Positions 27,491-39,560 of a DNA stretch of 64,000 nt are shown here, one piece after another. The translations under genes and the position numbers were made by a program. The notes beneath the pieces were generated by a model that ran no database searches, was not told the origin of the DNA, and saw nothing but the letters and a program-made list of their open reading frames with translations. Each line of letters begins with the position of its first letter. Position 1 is the stretch's first letter. This DNA is from Luscinia megarhynchos (taxonomy: Eukaryota > Chordata > Aves > Passeriformes > Turdidae). The stretch lies in contig JAPFBE010000003.1 of NCBI GenBank assembly GCA_034336665.1, positions 38,414,360 through 38,478,359 on the forward strand. The letters are read 5' to 3'.

Positions 27491-27700
27491 AGAATAATTT
27501 AGACTGCAAAGAACCTCAAGAGATCATTTAATCTAATCCACAACTCAAAGAAACACTATCCTAGACTTTCATCTGCTCCCATTAACAACAATGGAGATAT
27601 TTCACAGGAACAAAGATGGAGATTACACTGCCATGATCACATTGACTCTATCTTGACTCAATCTGGAGTTAGTCATACTGTTAGCATCTACCAATGAACA
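27491..27700 (-). repeat. Degraded CR1 fragment, inverted
   Basis: The plus strand reads AGAATAATTTAGACTGCAAA and then GAACCTCAAGAGATCATTTA and ATCTAATCC. This resembles the reverse complement of a CR1-Y-like terminus (AGAATCATTTAGGTTGGAAA, then a 'gacc..aagatcat..agtccaacc' segment). The right boundary is uncertain because the element fades into unique sequence. Confidence 0.5.
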
Positions 27701-30700
27701 GACTTTAGCCTTTCCTTTCCTCTCTACGAGTTGTCATCAGCCCAAACTGTAATAAAATATTAACACAGCAGGCATTTTCAGAGCACAGCATTGTTGCAAA
27801 CACTCCAATTTGCTTTATTCAACATTTTTACTGAAGAGACTGCTGTTACAGGCACTATATAATGCAGCCTTGGTTGCTTGAGGTATTACTTACTCAAATT
27901 TTGCTTAAGTCTGCTTTCTTTACAAGTATTAGACTATTTTTAAATTTAATTATTTTCATTTCCTTCATGATCTTGTCAGGCAGATTTAACTGGGAAGGAC
28001 AGCTAAACCATGAATTCAAGGCCAGGTAGTATCCAGTCTAAGACAGCAAGTCAATAAAGACTTGTCTGGGGAATTGCTCCCTGTAAATGGAATGGAGCTA
28101 AAAAGGAATGGGGTAACTTGTGAATATCCCAAAGCCACAGCAGTAGATACTGAATGTTTTCTCAAACAGCCAATAGACAAGGAGAAGCAGAGTAAGTCCT
28201 TGCCCTTCACACTGCCAACATGCCTCAACCCAGCCTAGATGAGTCACCTCCTGAAGGGTCACTGTGCTACTTCAGTCCTGGCTTCTCTGCTGGGACTGCC
28301 ATGAATGACATTGTATAGTGGCATTTGCTCCAAGAAGACATTTATCTTCTAGGAACTGGATAAAAACCACTGATTTCATGCAGGTCAGCAAGCAACCATC
28401 AAAATAGTAGTGACTAAAATTCCTGACCAACTTTTGTCTGCCTTGAACTGGTGACACAGAAGTGATGGGGAAGACTCCATCCTCCATTAGCAGTCCCTAA
28501 GCTACATATTAGATGGTCCCTGACCTGTTACCCAGTCACCTTACATCCCATTCCCACCCTATGTGAGTGAACAAGCATCTTTGCTTACAGAAAATGCAAT
28601 CCTTGGGATTTTAAATCTAAAATTCTCACAGTGCACACCATCATTGCAACTGGCACTGACTTCAGCTGGTATTGCTTATCTAAAATGCTCTAGAAAAGTT
28701 ACTTCATTACTTACAGGGAAAAACACATTGTCTCTAAAACACCATGCAAACATAAATGCTGCTTCCTAGGAAATCAGGGGGTCAAGTAGGCTGTGCAGAG
28801 AAACAGGGATCTCGAGCATACTATTCAGGAAGACTAATAATCTCTAAATAGTTATGTACAAGCTCACTATTCAAATTTAAAACTAAGTAACTTCAAAATT
28901 AGGTAAAAAAAAATTAAATTATTGTGTATCTTTTACTACTAACAAAAACTCAAGTCGGAAAAGACTTCATATGAGGCACTTTACAAAAGATCAAGGTAAT
29001 TTAATATTTTGTTACACAGAAACCCAACATTGTAAAGCAAAACTAGACAACATCATTTAGGGGGTGGGGGAGGACCAAAAAAGCAGTTCTGCACATCAAT
29101 GCAGTTTAGAACATTACAGATTGGACAGTTTCTACTAACCACCCTACGAAGAATCATTCACACTAGGCAAGAGAAGAGAAACTTTAATATCCACAAATGT
29201 TCCATTTTAAATAAACATTGAGAAGAAACTACCAGCTGTGTAAAACTACACAAAAATCCTGGTGGTTTTCAAATGGAAACCACTGGCCACTGCAACTAAA
29301 AATGTGTTCTGAAAATTCTTGAAACCTGCAGTACATTAAATTTTGTGGTTTGCAGTACTTTAGGAAAAAAATTCCCCCTGTAGTTCACTAATTACCTCTT
29401 TAAATGTTTTTAATAGACTAAAAGCTTTCTCAGATAGAAATACTACAGAGATATTAGATATGATGGATATATGCATACTATTAAAAAGGCTGTAAAAACA
29501 TCAAGAATGCAAATTAGTACTTTTCAGGTGTAAGGTCTCATAACCTTCACAAGTATTTATAACCTGTGGAACTGTTATTAGGTACATCTGTGTAAAACAC
29601 CAAAGCACAAACTACCAGTTTCCATTCCATATCACACACAATAAAAGACAATGCTCCACATACATTTGCAATATTCTCACTAAATAAAATACTTTTAGCA
29701 TCACTTGCTATCAATACAACAGTGTGAATACAGAGCCTGTCTCCATTAAAAACAACACCAACAAATCCTACCTCACATCAATCTAACTGTAGCAGTATAA
29801 ATTTCTCAGTCATATAAATTTACTCAGCTGTTATACAGCAGGGGTTTACATCAGCACATTGTACTGCAATAGTCTAATGACTCAAGTTGCACCAATATAA
29901 ATCTCTGTTAGAGTTAGCAGTTCATTTACAATGGCTAATCCTACCATGTATCTAACTACACTGCGGAAGGGAGATGTTCATTTTCCCCTAGACAGATAAA
30001 TCTTTTGAGATTGACAGGGCAACTGTACCATTCAGCAGTCCAGCATTAGACCAAACCAAGTTTTACAGAAATTTCACATAAATTTTTACATCTCTTATCC
30101 TGAATTGTCCTTCCTATTTTCCATAAGACACAGAGGAAAACCTAAAAATTTCTCCCACACAAAATTTCCCTCACCAAAACTTAAGAAGAGTGAAAGTGGT
30201 CAAGGCTGATTTACCCCTGCTGCCTGAAAAGCCTGGAAGAATGACTGCATCTCCTATGCAATCAGTGAGCAAGAGCTGAAACATATGCTGATCAACAGCC
30301 TACATCAGTATCTGCCTAAACAATGACCTCGAAAATAAGAGAAACATATATATACACATATATATATATTTTCAAATTGTGAAAATATTTAATTGCAATC
30401 AATGTATTAAAATGGCTTTTTTCCCCTTCTACAACATAATAAATCAACTACATGCTACCATTCAGTGATAAGTATGAGTTTTAAGAAAGTTATTTAACTA
30501 TTTATCTTACAATATGCAAGAGAAAAATGGAGGAAAAAAAGTCTCTTTAGAGTTGATATATCTTCTCAGCTTAATTAACACAAGCTTTTCCTGTTTTAAT
30601 TTGCACTTAAGAAGTGGGAACTTTACTCAATTTGCTAATTACTACATTTTCATGCTGTTTTCTTGAAATAGATGACAGTCTATCACACTAGGAATCCAAA

Positions 30701-30713
30701 TTTCTCTAGTTAC

Positions 30714-30789
30714 CTCGAATTACGTAGTTGTCCAAAGCCTCTTCCATTCTTTTCAATGCTTCAGCTCTATTAGAGCCATAGGTAATCAG
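30714..30789 (-). CDS. PCCA: PCCA exon G (LITYGSNRAEALKRM)
   Basis: This 76-nt exon has 25 codons plus the first base of a Gly codon. It reads LITYGSNRAEALKRMEEALD then NYVIR. It continues [13 protein letters not shown], the conserved helix-strand of the biotin-carboxylase C-terminal domain. The acceptor is CTTTAG and the donor is GTAACT. Its phase matches the split Gly at the start of the following exon. Confidence 0.95.
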
Positions 30790-31680
<891 letters not shown>

Positions 31681-32069
31681 TTACTGAGAAAAAAATTTCA
31701 ACATGAGGATAAAATCTACCCATCAGCCTTAAACCATAAACCCCACAAAGCTTATCACATACATTTTTCCCTCTGGGAAGACTAGAATAATTATTTGCTT
31801 TCAGAGAATATGGGAGGAGGGAAGGGAAGCTTTTTTTCTTCACTAGCAAAAACACTTGCAAATTAGTCTCTCCTTTATGAGAAACTTGACTGCAATCTTG
31901 AGTTCATAGTCAAAATTCTCTTTTGTTCTCTAGAATGCACAGTAAACACAGTAAATCCAATCTAAGAATTTCAGCTGTGTTACACTTGCTTCAACTTTAA
32001 ACACATTCAGTTCTGATTTAATCCCTGTAATAAAATACAGTTGTAATTATTTTTCTGACTGACACCTGG

Positions 32070-32131
32070 CATGAGGGATGACCCTTATAATCACACCCTT
32101 TCTGCATCTATATGTAATCACATCCCTCATG
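32070..32131. repeat. 11-bp perfect inverted repeat
   Basis: CATGAGGGATG at 32070-32080 is repeated as its exact reverse complement CATCCCTCATG at 32121-32131, with a 40-base spacer. The spacer itself contains the near-repeat AATCACACCCT/AATCACATCCCT. It could fold as a hairpin or be the remains of a short inverted-repeat element; no target duplication is visible. Confidence 0.6.
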
Positions 32132-32369
32132 TTCTGATACAGCCCTTCCAAGGGCTTCAGTAGGAATAGAAGTAGGGAGCATTCAGCAGGAACTTCGGAG
32201 CTCTGCTTATCAGCTCCATAGGAATACTGAGCCTATGGTTTTCATGTCTGTAACACTTTCCTTCTCTGTCTCACCCTCTCAACTGTTAAACATTTTTTTT
32301 TCTGTTGCTGCTCTTCCCTCGAGGCTTTAATGTTTACACAGCTTTTTCCATGGCTTTGCTTTGTAAGGA

Positions 32370-32970
32370 CACAGCCCCAATTAAATCTCCGATTCTGCAA
32401 TATTCATGGAAAAAAATAACACGAGTTCAAAAATTTCTTTTGAAGAGGCTGATTGCTGTTAACCAGCCAACAAGTTAGTTTGTATATTGCTGATTCTTGT
32501 TTTCATCTCTCAGTTTGATTTCATCAGTGTAACAATGAGGTTAGCCATCTAAAACTTTTCAAATGAGCAATTTCTGGGGAATAAATATTTATTAAATTGC
32601 TGGTTTTGAGCACTGGAATCCGAAATATTTTTTTAAAACTAATCAAAATAACTCAAGTGATAAATGCATTCTGGGGATCATAAGGATGGAGGGCTCTAAT
32701 CAAAGCTGTTGAAACAGCAGGGCTCCAATATACTGCATTGTAAAGAGGGTGGGAAGAGGGTCCTGGAATCTCACTTAAATCTTCACCTGTGGGAAGAAAC
32801 CTTTGTAATAAACAGCAGCTCATCTGTCTGCAGCAAGGCAGAAAAAGGTCAATGCAACGGCTGTTAGGCCTTTAATATTTTAATTTAGGCAATTATCAAG
32901 GGACCACATGTAGAACCTCTTGTCTAGAGAATCCACATGAGGGCACGATGATGACTTTATTATCCAAATG
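32370..32970. promoter_or_regulatory. Candidate conserved blocks (two)
   Basis: The two sub-blocks 32370-32640 and 32790-32970 contain no repeats or frames. They have motif-rich text such as CCAATTAAATCTCCGATT, AAATAAATATTTATTAAATT-like forkhead/AT-hook sites, CAATTATCAAGGG and GGACCACATG. A short G-rich stretch near 32745 separates them. Regulatory function is inferred from appearance. Confidence 0.28.
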
Positions 32971-35289
32971 ACATAAAAAGATACCCTAGCAGGTGTATTC
33001 ACTTTTTTTAGTAAGAAACACTGTCTGACTAGGTTTTAGGACATTATATTTATTTTAAGAAGAAATTCACTTATTCAGATATCTGTATTCATATATTTAT
33101 ATTTACATATTTTTCTATACTTATTCACATATAAAAGCAGTATTGCTTCTGTACCACTTTAATAGCATCTTATCTGAATGTGCTTTATCTGTGCTTAACG
33201 GGCTCCCCACTACTCCCATCAGGTACCTTTAACATTAGCTACTGATGAGAAGATAGTTCAGACATGTCATGATTGCAGAAAAAACATGCAGTGTATTTTG
33301 CAGCTTCCTTTTTTCCAGCTGCTAAACCATCCTTTCTCACAGAATGGATGCCTATGTATAAAGTCAATGCACATGTTCTCACATTTAAATCAAAGAATTA
33401 ACTTACCTACTCACTTCCAGATAAATCCCCTGCCCACAATAATTTTTTGTAATACTCAATAAATATGTACATAAGTCAAGGTATGACATACATACTCCAC
33501 ACATACTTGAATTGTACTGTAACTTCTGTCTCTGAAGCAGAACCTATAAGTGATTGCACACAAGCATTCAGGGTGCTTTACATATGCATAGGTAAGTATT
33601 GACACATATATGTCATCTTTTGACAAAGAAAAAACATGAAAGGTGCATGATTCAGACCCACAATAAGCAGGTTAGTCAGACCCTAAAGTTAACTAAGATT
33701 TCTGAGGCTACCAACTATATGCTCTGCCTGGCTCTATGTTTCTGTTCATATATAACACACGTATACAACCACTGCAAAATTCACATTTTTCCCTAACTAC
33801 AGTATCTTGAAAAGGCTACAGTGAATATAAACTACTTAAAATACTGCATAACTTCCTTTTAAAAATATCTGGAGTCCTCTATGGAAGTTAATTTTCATAA
33901 AATAAACTCAAGATGACTGAAAAAATGACAGCAAGAAAGAAATACATTTATACTATCTTCAATTCTCCCTGTGGTGCTTACATTTTCAGAGCCTGGTAAC
34001 AGTAGGTGATTTTATAAACTATATGGTGTGACAGAACTTAATGAATATTGGATGAAGAAGAAACCCTAATTCAACAGATACTCACTATAATGTGCTGAAC
34101 TTGATAAATAATAGCAATATTTATTAGACCTCCAGCATTTACTTCTGTTTAATATAGTTCCTTTATTTTACTCAATATTTAAGATATTTAGGAAAAGCTA
34201 GGGTTAAAGGTCCTGCTGTAGCCTAGAGCTCATTCATATTACAGCCTTCACACTTTATTGCTGTATTACTATCCTCATGTATTATTACATTAGGACAACA
34301 GCAAAATGAATGAAAAATGCTTAGGGGGGAGGACAGGAAAGGGGGAAGCACAGTCTATGTCTCAGTCCTGCAATGAACTCTTAATGCACCAAATTCCACT
34401 TAGGAACACAAACAGATTCTAGTATTTCTCAATTCTTTGCTATATCTGAGTCTAGGAATTTTCTTTTCCTGGTAAGAGTCATTAAAACACCAGACTGCTG
34501 CTCATACTGACAGAGAGCAATGCTGGAACCCTCCAGATACAGCAGAACAGGTGGTGTAGGAGCACCAAACATCAAAGCTCACTATCACACATAAGGGGAT
34601 GGTTTATAGTCACCTGTCTTAAACTTCGTTATCAAAGATGAAAAAAAAATTGGTACTTAGGAGCATCATGTTCTAAGGAAATTACCAACTACATGACACA
34701 AAAATAGCCATCATATTGTTCCCTTTGGCTAAGCCAAAGCTCTCACACAGCCACGCTCACCAGCTCCACCAGCATGAGCAGCTGGCACACAGGCATGGTA
34801 GGCAATCAGAGCCAACTTGAGACACAGAAGAAATGAATTGCAAATGCATTTGGCAATACACATAAGCTGAACTTGCTGTGACACACTACAAGTCTCTGCT
34901 AATTTTTCTCAAGCCAAATTGTTGACAATTCTATAATCTAAAATGCAGAAAACACACACTATGGCACAATGGGCCTGTAACGCTGTACCTCTTTAGCCAT
35001 ATTAATTTTGTTCTTAGCAGCATGATGCTCTCAGAAGAGAAATTAGTTTCATGGTAGCAGAAATAGATGTATTAAGACACCAAATCACGAGTGTCTACAT
35101 AAAAATAGTTTTTCTATTTTTTAATATGACAGTGGAAGTAAACAGGAAGAGAAAGCCTAGAGACTCCATATGAGCTCCTCAAACCATTGCTCTGAAGCCT
35201 CCAGTGTAATTAAAATCTCTTTCTTTGGTACCACGATGGACTACGTGAAGCAATCAGGCATCTCCCACCCTTCATTTTCAATTCACCTC

Positions 35290-35850
35290 TCCCCCTAAGC
35301 ACAACTCCCAGCCCACCCCGTCTACCTGACAAGTGACAGCCCAATCTGATTAAATGCTTGCAAGGGAGGGGACTCATGGGCCTCCATGACAGGCCAAAAG
35401 TGATCACCATGGAGATACATAATTACAGCTGTCAACGCGTCTACTGTCCTGCTGGCATCAATTTGATTGCTCCCAGCAATAATGATAGACAAAGCTTAGT
35501 GTGCACTCTCCTACACCCAATCACTTTATCTATTCCGTGGTCCATTTAGCTGACATGCAACATTCACACAAGCAAATAACAGCAGTAAGCAGAACATTTA
35601 AGGCATTTTAATTGTTTTTTCTTTGTATGGATGGCTCACAAGCGCAAATGTTATTACATAAAACTCCTGCTGCAGCATTAATTGAAGAAAGATTTGGTGG
35701 GACAAAGACTGTAGGGGGTATAGTTTGTCCATTATCACTTGTACTTTCAACAGGTCTCACGTTTGGAAAATTGCAAATTGCAAAAACTTGCAAGGGCAAA
35801 ATGTTTGACATCGTGTTAGCTATTACAACATGGTGAAAACTTCTAACAAC
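35290..35850. promoter_or_regulatory. Candidate developmental enhancer, TALE/homeodomain motif cluster
   Basis: The block holds TGACAAGTGACAG at 35327-35339 (two MEIS/TGIF-like TGACA cores), TGATTAAAT at 35347-35355 (PBX/HOX-like) and TAATTACAGCTGTCAA at 35420-35435. The last combines a homeodomain core, a CAGCTG E-box and an inverted TGACA core. Downstream are AATAATGATAGACAAAG near 35478, with a SOX/TCF-like ACAAAG, and GCATTAATTGAAG near 35675. No repeat is recognised. Frames of 74 and 85 codons overlap on opposite strands at 35608-35865 but resemble no known protein, which suggests constrained non-coding DNA rather than a gene. Confidence 0.4.
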
Positions 35851-36351
35851 CACTGGAGTACTCATTATAAATTCTTATTAAATGCACTCTTTGTTTCATT
35901 AAAAAGAAGTTTAGATACATCCAGTGATACCTTTTTCCCTCATCTCCTCTTTAAGAGCAAATAATGTCTTTTAGATCTTCACAATTTTTTTCTGCTTTCG
36001 GGCTTTGAACACAGCATGAAGCCTTAAAGACCAGAAAGGGTCAGGTCCCTTTGGAAAGTACACGGGCAAAAACAATTTAAAAAGCGAAATAAATCATATA
36101 TCCAATAACAACTCCACATTTAAGATTCCTCCTGTAATCTCTCAGTATTTTCTGTGCAAGCAATCAGACTGAATAATTGTGTTCACAGATGGCACAGTCT
36201 CATCATTGCACTCACACAGTGTCATTCATGTATATGTGCACTTGATTTTACAGAAAGGCAGTGTATTTGCTTTTTACATCCAGCAGAAAACACTGTTTGT
36301 TAAACACCTATTTTATATAGTTAGGCTGTATCCTGAAACAAGTAATGACAA

Positions 36352-36394
36352 CTCTCTTTAAAGTCTACAAAACTCTTCTTTAAAGTCTACAAAG
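36352..36394. repeat. 22-bp tandem duplication
   Basis: CTCTTTAAAGTCTACAAAA is followed by a second copy, CTTCTTTAAAGTCTACAAA, at a period of 22 bases. It lies about 380 bp from the donor of exon E. Confidence 0.8.
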
Positions 36395-36770
36395 CTAAAC
36401 AAAAAGCACTGGCAATTTCTCACTACTGTTCTCTCTACTTACAGAACTGACTCAACAGTGCACTGTCATTTCTAACGACCACAAGTACATTTACTAAAGC
36501 TGTGTTTGAAAAACTTACACTGAAAGTTATAGAACGAAACTATTTTAACATGTATTGGTTTCCTGTTATACCCAATCTGAACATTTTTAACGCAATTTGG
36601 AACTGTTCACTTTTAAGCAGATCTTCAGGTTGCACAAATCAGTATTGACATGTCCTGTCCCCAGTCTAGCAAACAGCTAGAAAAAAAGCCTTGGTTTACA
36701 AAGCTGCTGAGTATTTATAGTCTTTATATAGAGACACTCAGCACCTACAAAAACCAGAACAGTTACTTAC

Positions 36771-36845
36771 ACTTGGCACATGCAATGGCTCCTGATACTG
36801 AGACAGTTTACCAATGGATGGCAGGCCAAAAGATTTGTAGGGGTC
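36771..36845 (-). CDS. PCCA: PCCA exon E (BC C-domain, [11 protein letters not shown])
   Basis: This 75-nt, 25-codon exon is in phase 0 at both ends. It reads [20 protein letters not shown] followed by LHVPS. It lies in the biotin-carboxylase C-terminal domain; the LPSIG turn is the family's FLPSxG motif. The acceptor is TTCCAG and the donor is GTAAGT. The last residue is Ser where human has Gly, and the LSQ context has Lys before it where human has Arg. Both are at positions that are not catalytic. Confidence 0.94.
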
Positions 36846-37572
36846 CTGGAAAAAAATTCAACATGAGAAAGCATTAAGCATTTACAGATGTGGAGGAGAT
36901 AATGTTTAAAAGCTTTAAGTATAAACAGAAACTGCTACTGGAATGACACCATTTTCTTGCCCAGAATTATTTGTGTCAAAGAACATTTCTTCATCTACCT
37001 GCCCCCACAACTCCAAATAAAGAAATGGAAGTATATAAAATCTCTTGCATCAGTTAAAAAGAAACTAAGTGTTCTGCACCCAGTTACAACATACTGAAAT
37101 AAAATATACAAAGATGACATTTTCATTAGCTACACTTGGAAGAGGGATGGGAAAGTATTCAGGAGGCCAGGCTTGAAAAGAAAGCATAAGAAAAAATTTC
37201 CAGAGATAAAAAGGGCAATTAGAATTTCAATTATCTTAAGAAGTCAAACTGATCTTTATTCCACTGGAAACCTCCTATATTAATATACATAATGCAACAC
37301 CAATATAAACTTAATAGGAATATACACAAATATATGGCCTGCAGAATAACCTAATCCATGCCAAAGTAGCTGGATTCATTACTTATAATTGTGAGGGGAC
37401 TCAAGCTGAACAAAATAAAAAGTCCAAGCATCAGTTACTTCACAGTAAAGCCTACTGAAACTCAGAATAGCTTCCATGCCAGTCACAGAGCAAATATTTA
37501 TTCTCTATCAAAATACTCTGTACAACCTGGAATTAGTAGAGCAGGTTGGAAGTTATGTGCATGCCATGAAGT

Positions 37573-37590
37573 GGGGGGGGGGGGGGGGGG
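37573..37590 (+). repeat. Poly-G tract (G18)
   Basis: Eighteen consecutive G bases follow GAAGT and precede CAGGG. On the PCCA transcript strand this is C18. The DNA could form a G-quadruplex on the plus strand, and the length is a likely place for sequencing or replication slippage. Confidence 0.9.
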
Positions 37591-37741
37591 CAGGGAAACT
37601 AACATCGAATAAGATGGTCTAGGCAACAAAATTCCTAACAGTTAAGGAAGGGAAAAAATGTTTCAAGGTGCTGAATTTGTTTTGAAATGCAGAGTTACCT
37701 AAAATGTTCCTGAAACTAAATGAAGGAAGATAGGCGTTATT

Positions 37742-37882
37742 TCCAGCCCCCATCCCTGAAAATGCTCAGTGCCAGACTGGATAGAGCACTGAGCAGCCTG
37801 GTCTAGCGGAAGGCCCATGGCAGGGGGGTTGCGACTAGATGATCTTCAAGGTCCTCTCCAACCCAAACCACTCTGTGATTCA
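37742..37882 (+). repeat. CR1 LINE 3' fragment (short)
   Basis: This copy is about 140 bases long and well preserved: GAGCAGCCTGGTCTAGCGGA, then GGCCCATGGCAGGGGGGTTG, then CGACTAGATGATCTTCAAGG, ending ACTCTGTGATTCAG. It looks younger than the other copies. A T-rich tract follows at 37891-37908. Confidence 0.92.
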
Positions 37883-38554
37883 GTAACTACTTTTTTTTTT
37901 TTTTTTAACTTAACAGATTTTCATTTTCATGAATTAAAAGTGACAACAAAAAGACATTACCTCAAAATGCCTTGAAAGTACTTGAAAATGAGATTTAAAC
38001 ATTCATAAGCTCCTTTAAGGTGAGACAGAGACTCATACCACAATTATAGTTATTGTTTTGGAATGTGCTTTGAAAGTTTATCCTATGAACTGTAGTTTCA
38101 GAAGATGTGTAACTTGGTCTTTCAACAACCTTTTCAAAAGTTTTAATAAAACCACAAAAAATCTGTAAGACATCAAATTTCAACTGTCTTTTTAAGTCAA
38201 CAAGTTTCAATTACACATTTCAGAGACCTGGAAAGAATAGTCAACTCTGGTAAATAACTCCAGCATCAATAAATGTGAATTGAACATGCAAGCTTATTTC
38301 TAATGATATTTGCTTACCTCTTTCTTTTACCATCTTTACTTTCAATTTTCAGGAAAAAGCTATGTTGAAACACACACCATCTTTTTAATTTAAAAAATAG
38401 GAACTTGACAATTCTACAAAACCTCATTAATCATTCGTGTTACACACTCTAAATCATGACTTTCACATGATATTCCTTGGTTTCACCTTGGCATCTATCC
38501 ACACCTGGGTATTATTACGCCACAATTCAACCACCTACCCCCTCCTCCCCATTA

Positions 38555-38728
<174 letters not shown>

Positions 38729-39029
38729 TCAGTCAGTAGGTAACAAAAAGCAACGAAAAACAAAAGCACCTCTCTGTAAACAAACACAGATAAACAAGAA
38801 GCTCAACTGGCCAAAGAAGAGAGAGAGAGTATATTTCTATTTTGGTCTTTTTCCACAAAAAGAAATCTACCTAAACTCCAGCAACTGATGTCTTTGCATG
38901 GAAAATGCAAAGAAATAATTAGCAGATTACAATAACTCAGAGCAGCATACAAAAGGAAAACTAGAGAGGTGACCCAGGAAGATTTGGGGGTTTGTAAAGA
39001 TTTTTTGTTTGGTTGCAGCTTTTTTCCAC

Positions 39030-39503
39030 TTATTTTACAAATTCAAATGCATCTGGTGACAATGAGTTAATTTCTTTTTTTATTTGGAAGTTTTTTCCAT
39101 TCAATCCCATTTTGAAGAGATTCACACTGTAGCCGTAACTATATTTTAACTGAAAATCTCGAAGTAGCTGATAATCAACCCATTCTGCTACACTTAACAT
39201 GGCACATACAGGAGCTGCTACCAATTTTCCGCAGAACCGGCGTAGCCTATATCTCACCCATTTGCCTTCTTTCACTAACCTGTCCTGACAAGCAACCAGA
39301 TTAGCGTAATCTTGCATCAGCGCAGTGTAGCAGAAATGAGCAGATGGATCCTTCAATTTTTTCCCCCCCTCCTCCAGACTGATCTGTTTAGTGCTTAGCA
39401 TGCACAATAGCTGGGCTGGACCAGCAGAGCGGCTCTGCGCGCTCAGCAAATTGCCGCTAACGGCTTTGGAAGGCGCTGCCCTGGGACTTGCCGCCGCTCG
39501 CGC
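39030..39503 (-). other. Unassigned open frame in CpG-rich patch
   Basis: A frame stays open from 39503 to a TAA at 39032-39030. The first ATG is at 39401-39399, which gives 123 residues; the full stop-to-stop frame is about 157 codons. From the ATG it begins MLSTKQISLEEGGKKLKDPS, passes through RLVKEGKWVRYRLRRF and a hydrophobic-aromatic stretch CGKLVAAPVCAMLSVAEWVD, and ends near INSLSPDAFEFVK. I do not recognise a family; it has no clear signal peptide or zinc motif. It is on the PCCA strand, and a good splice donor (GG|GTGAGA, donor GT at 39257-39256) lies inside it. It might therefore be a non-coding or alternative first exon rather than a protein. It could also be chance openness favoured by its G+C-rich 5' end. 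Confidence 0.3.
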
Positions 39504-39560
39504 TCACGGGGATGCGCGCACGAGCACATCGCACACACGCTTCTGCCTCCACGTGGGCAG
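39419..39560. promoter_or_regulatory. Intronic CpG-dense patch, possible promoter
   Basis: By eye there are about 17 CpG dinucleotides in roughly 140 bases, in a window otherwise nearly free of them. They include several CGCG runs (for example at 39499-39502 and 39515-39518), and there is a CACGTG E-box at 39550-39555. It sits 0.7-0.85 kb upstream of PCCA exon D on the transcript. It looks like an orphan CpG island core and could drive an internal transcript. Confidence 0.45.

Larger units (their letters stand above)
20684..30713 (-). other. PCCA: PCCA intron between exons G and H
   Basis: This 10-kb intron has no coding exon. It contains an enhancer-like block at 22130-22390, an A17 tract at 25925-25941, a short CR1 tail at 26236-26330, a pyrimidine-rich low-complexity stretch at about 26360-26690 (CT-rich on the plus strand), a degraded inverted CR1 at 27491-27700, and AT-dinucleotide repeats at 30345-30370. 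The remainder is AT-rich and unremarkable. Confidence 0.85.

Noticed and set aside
35608..35865. Opposite-strand overlapping frames of 74 and 85 codons
   Set aside because: No recognisable domain in either, and both strands being open over a motif-rich block suggests low stop density rather than coding. Treated as part of a candidate regulatory block.
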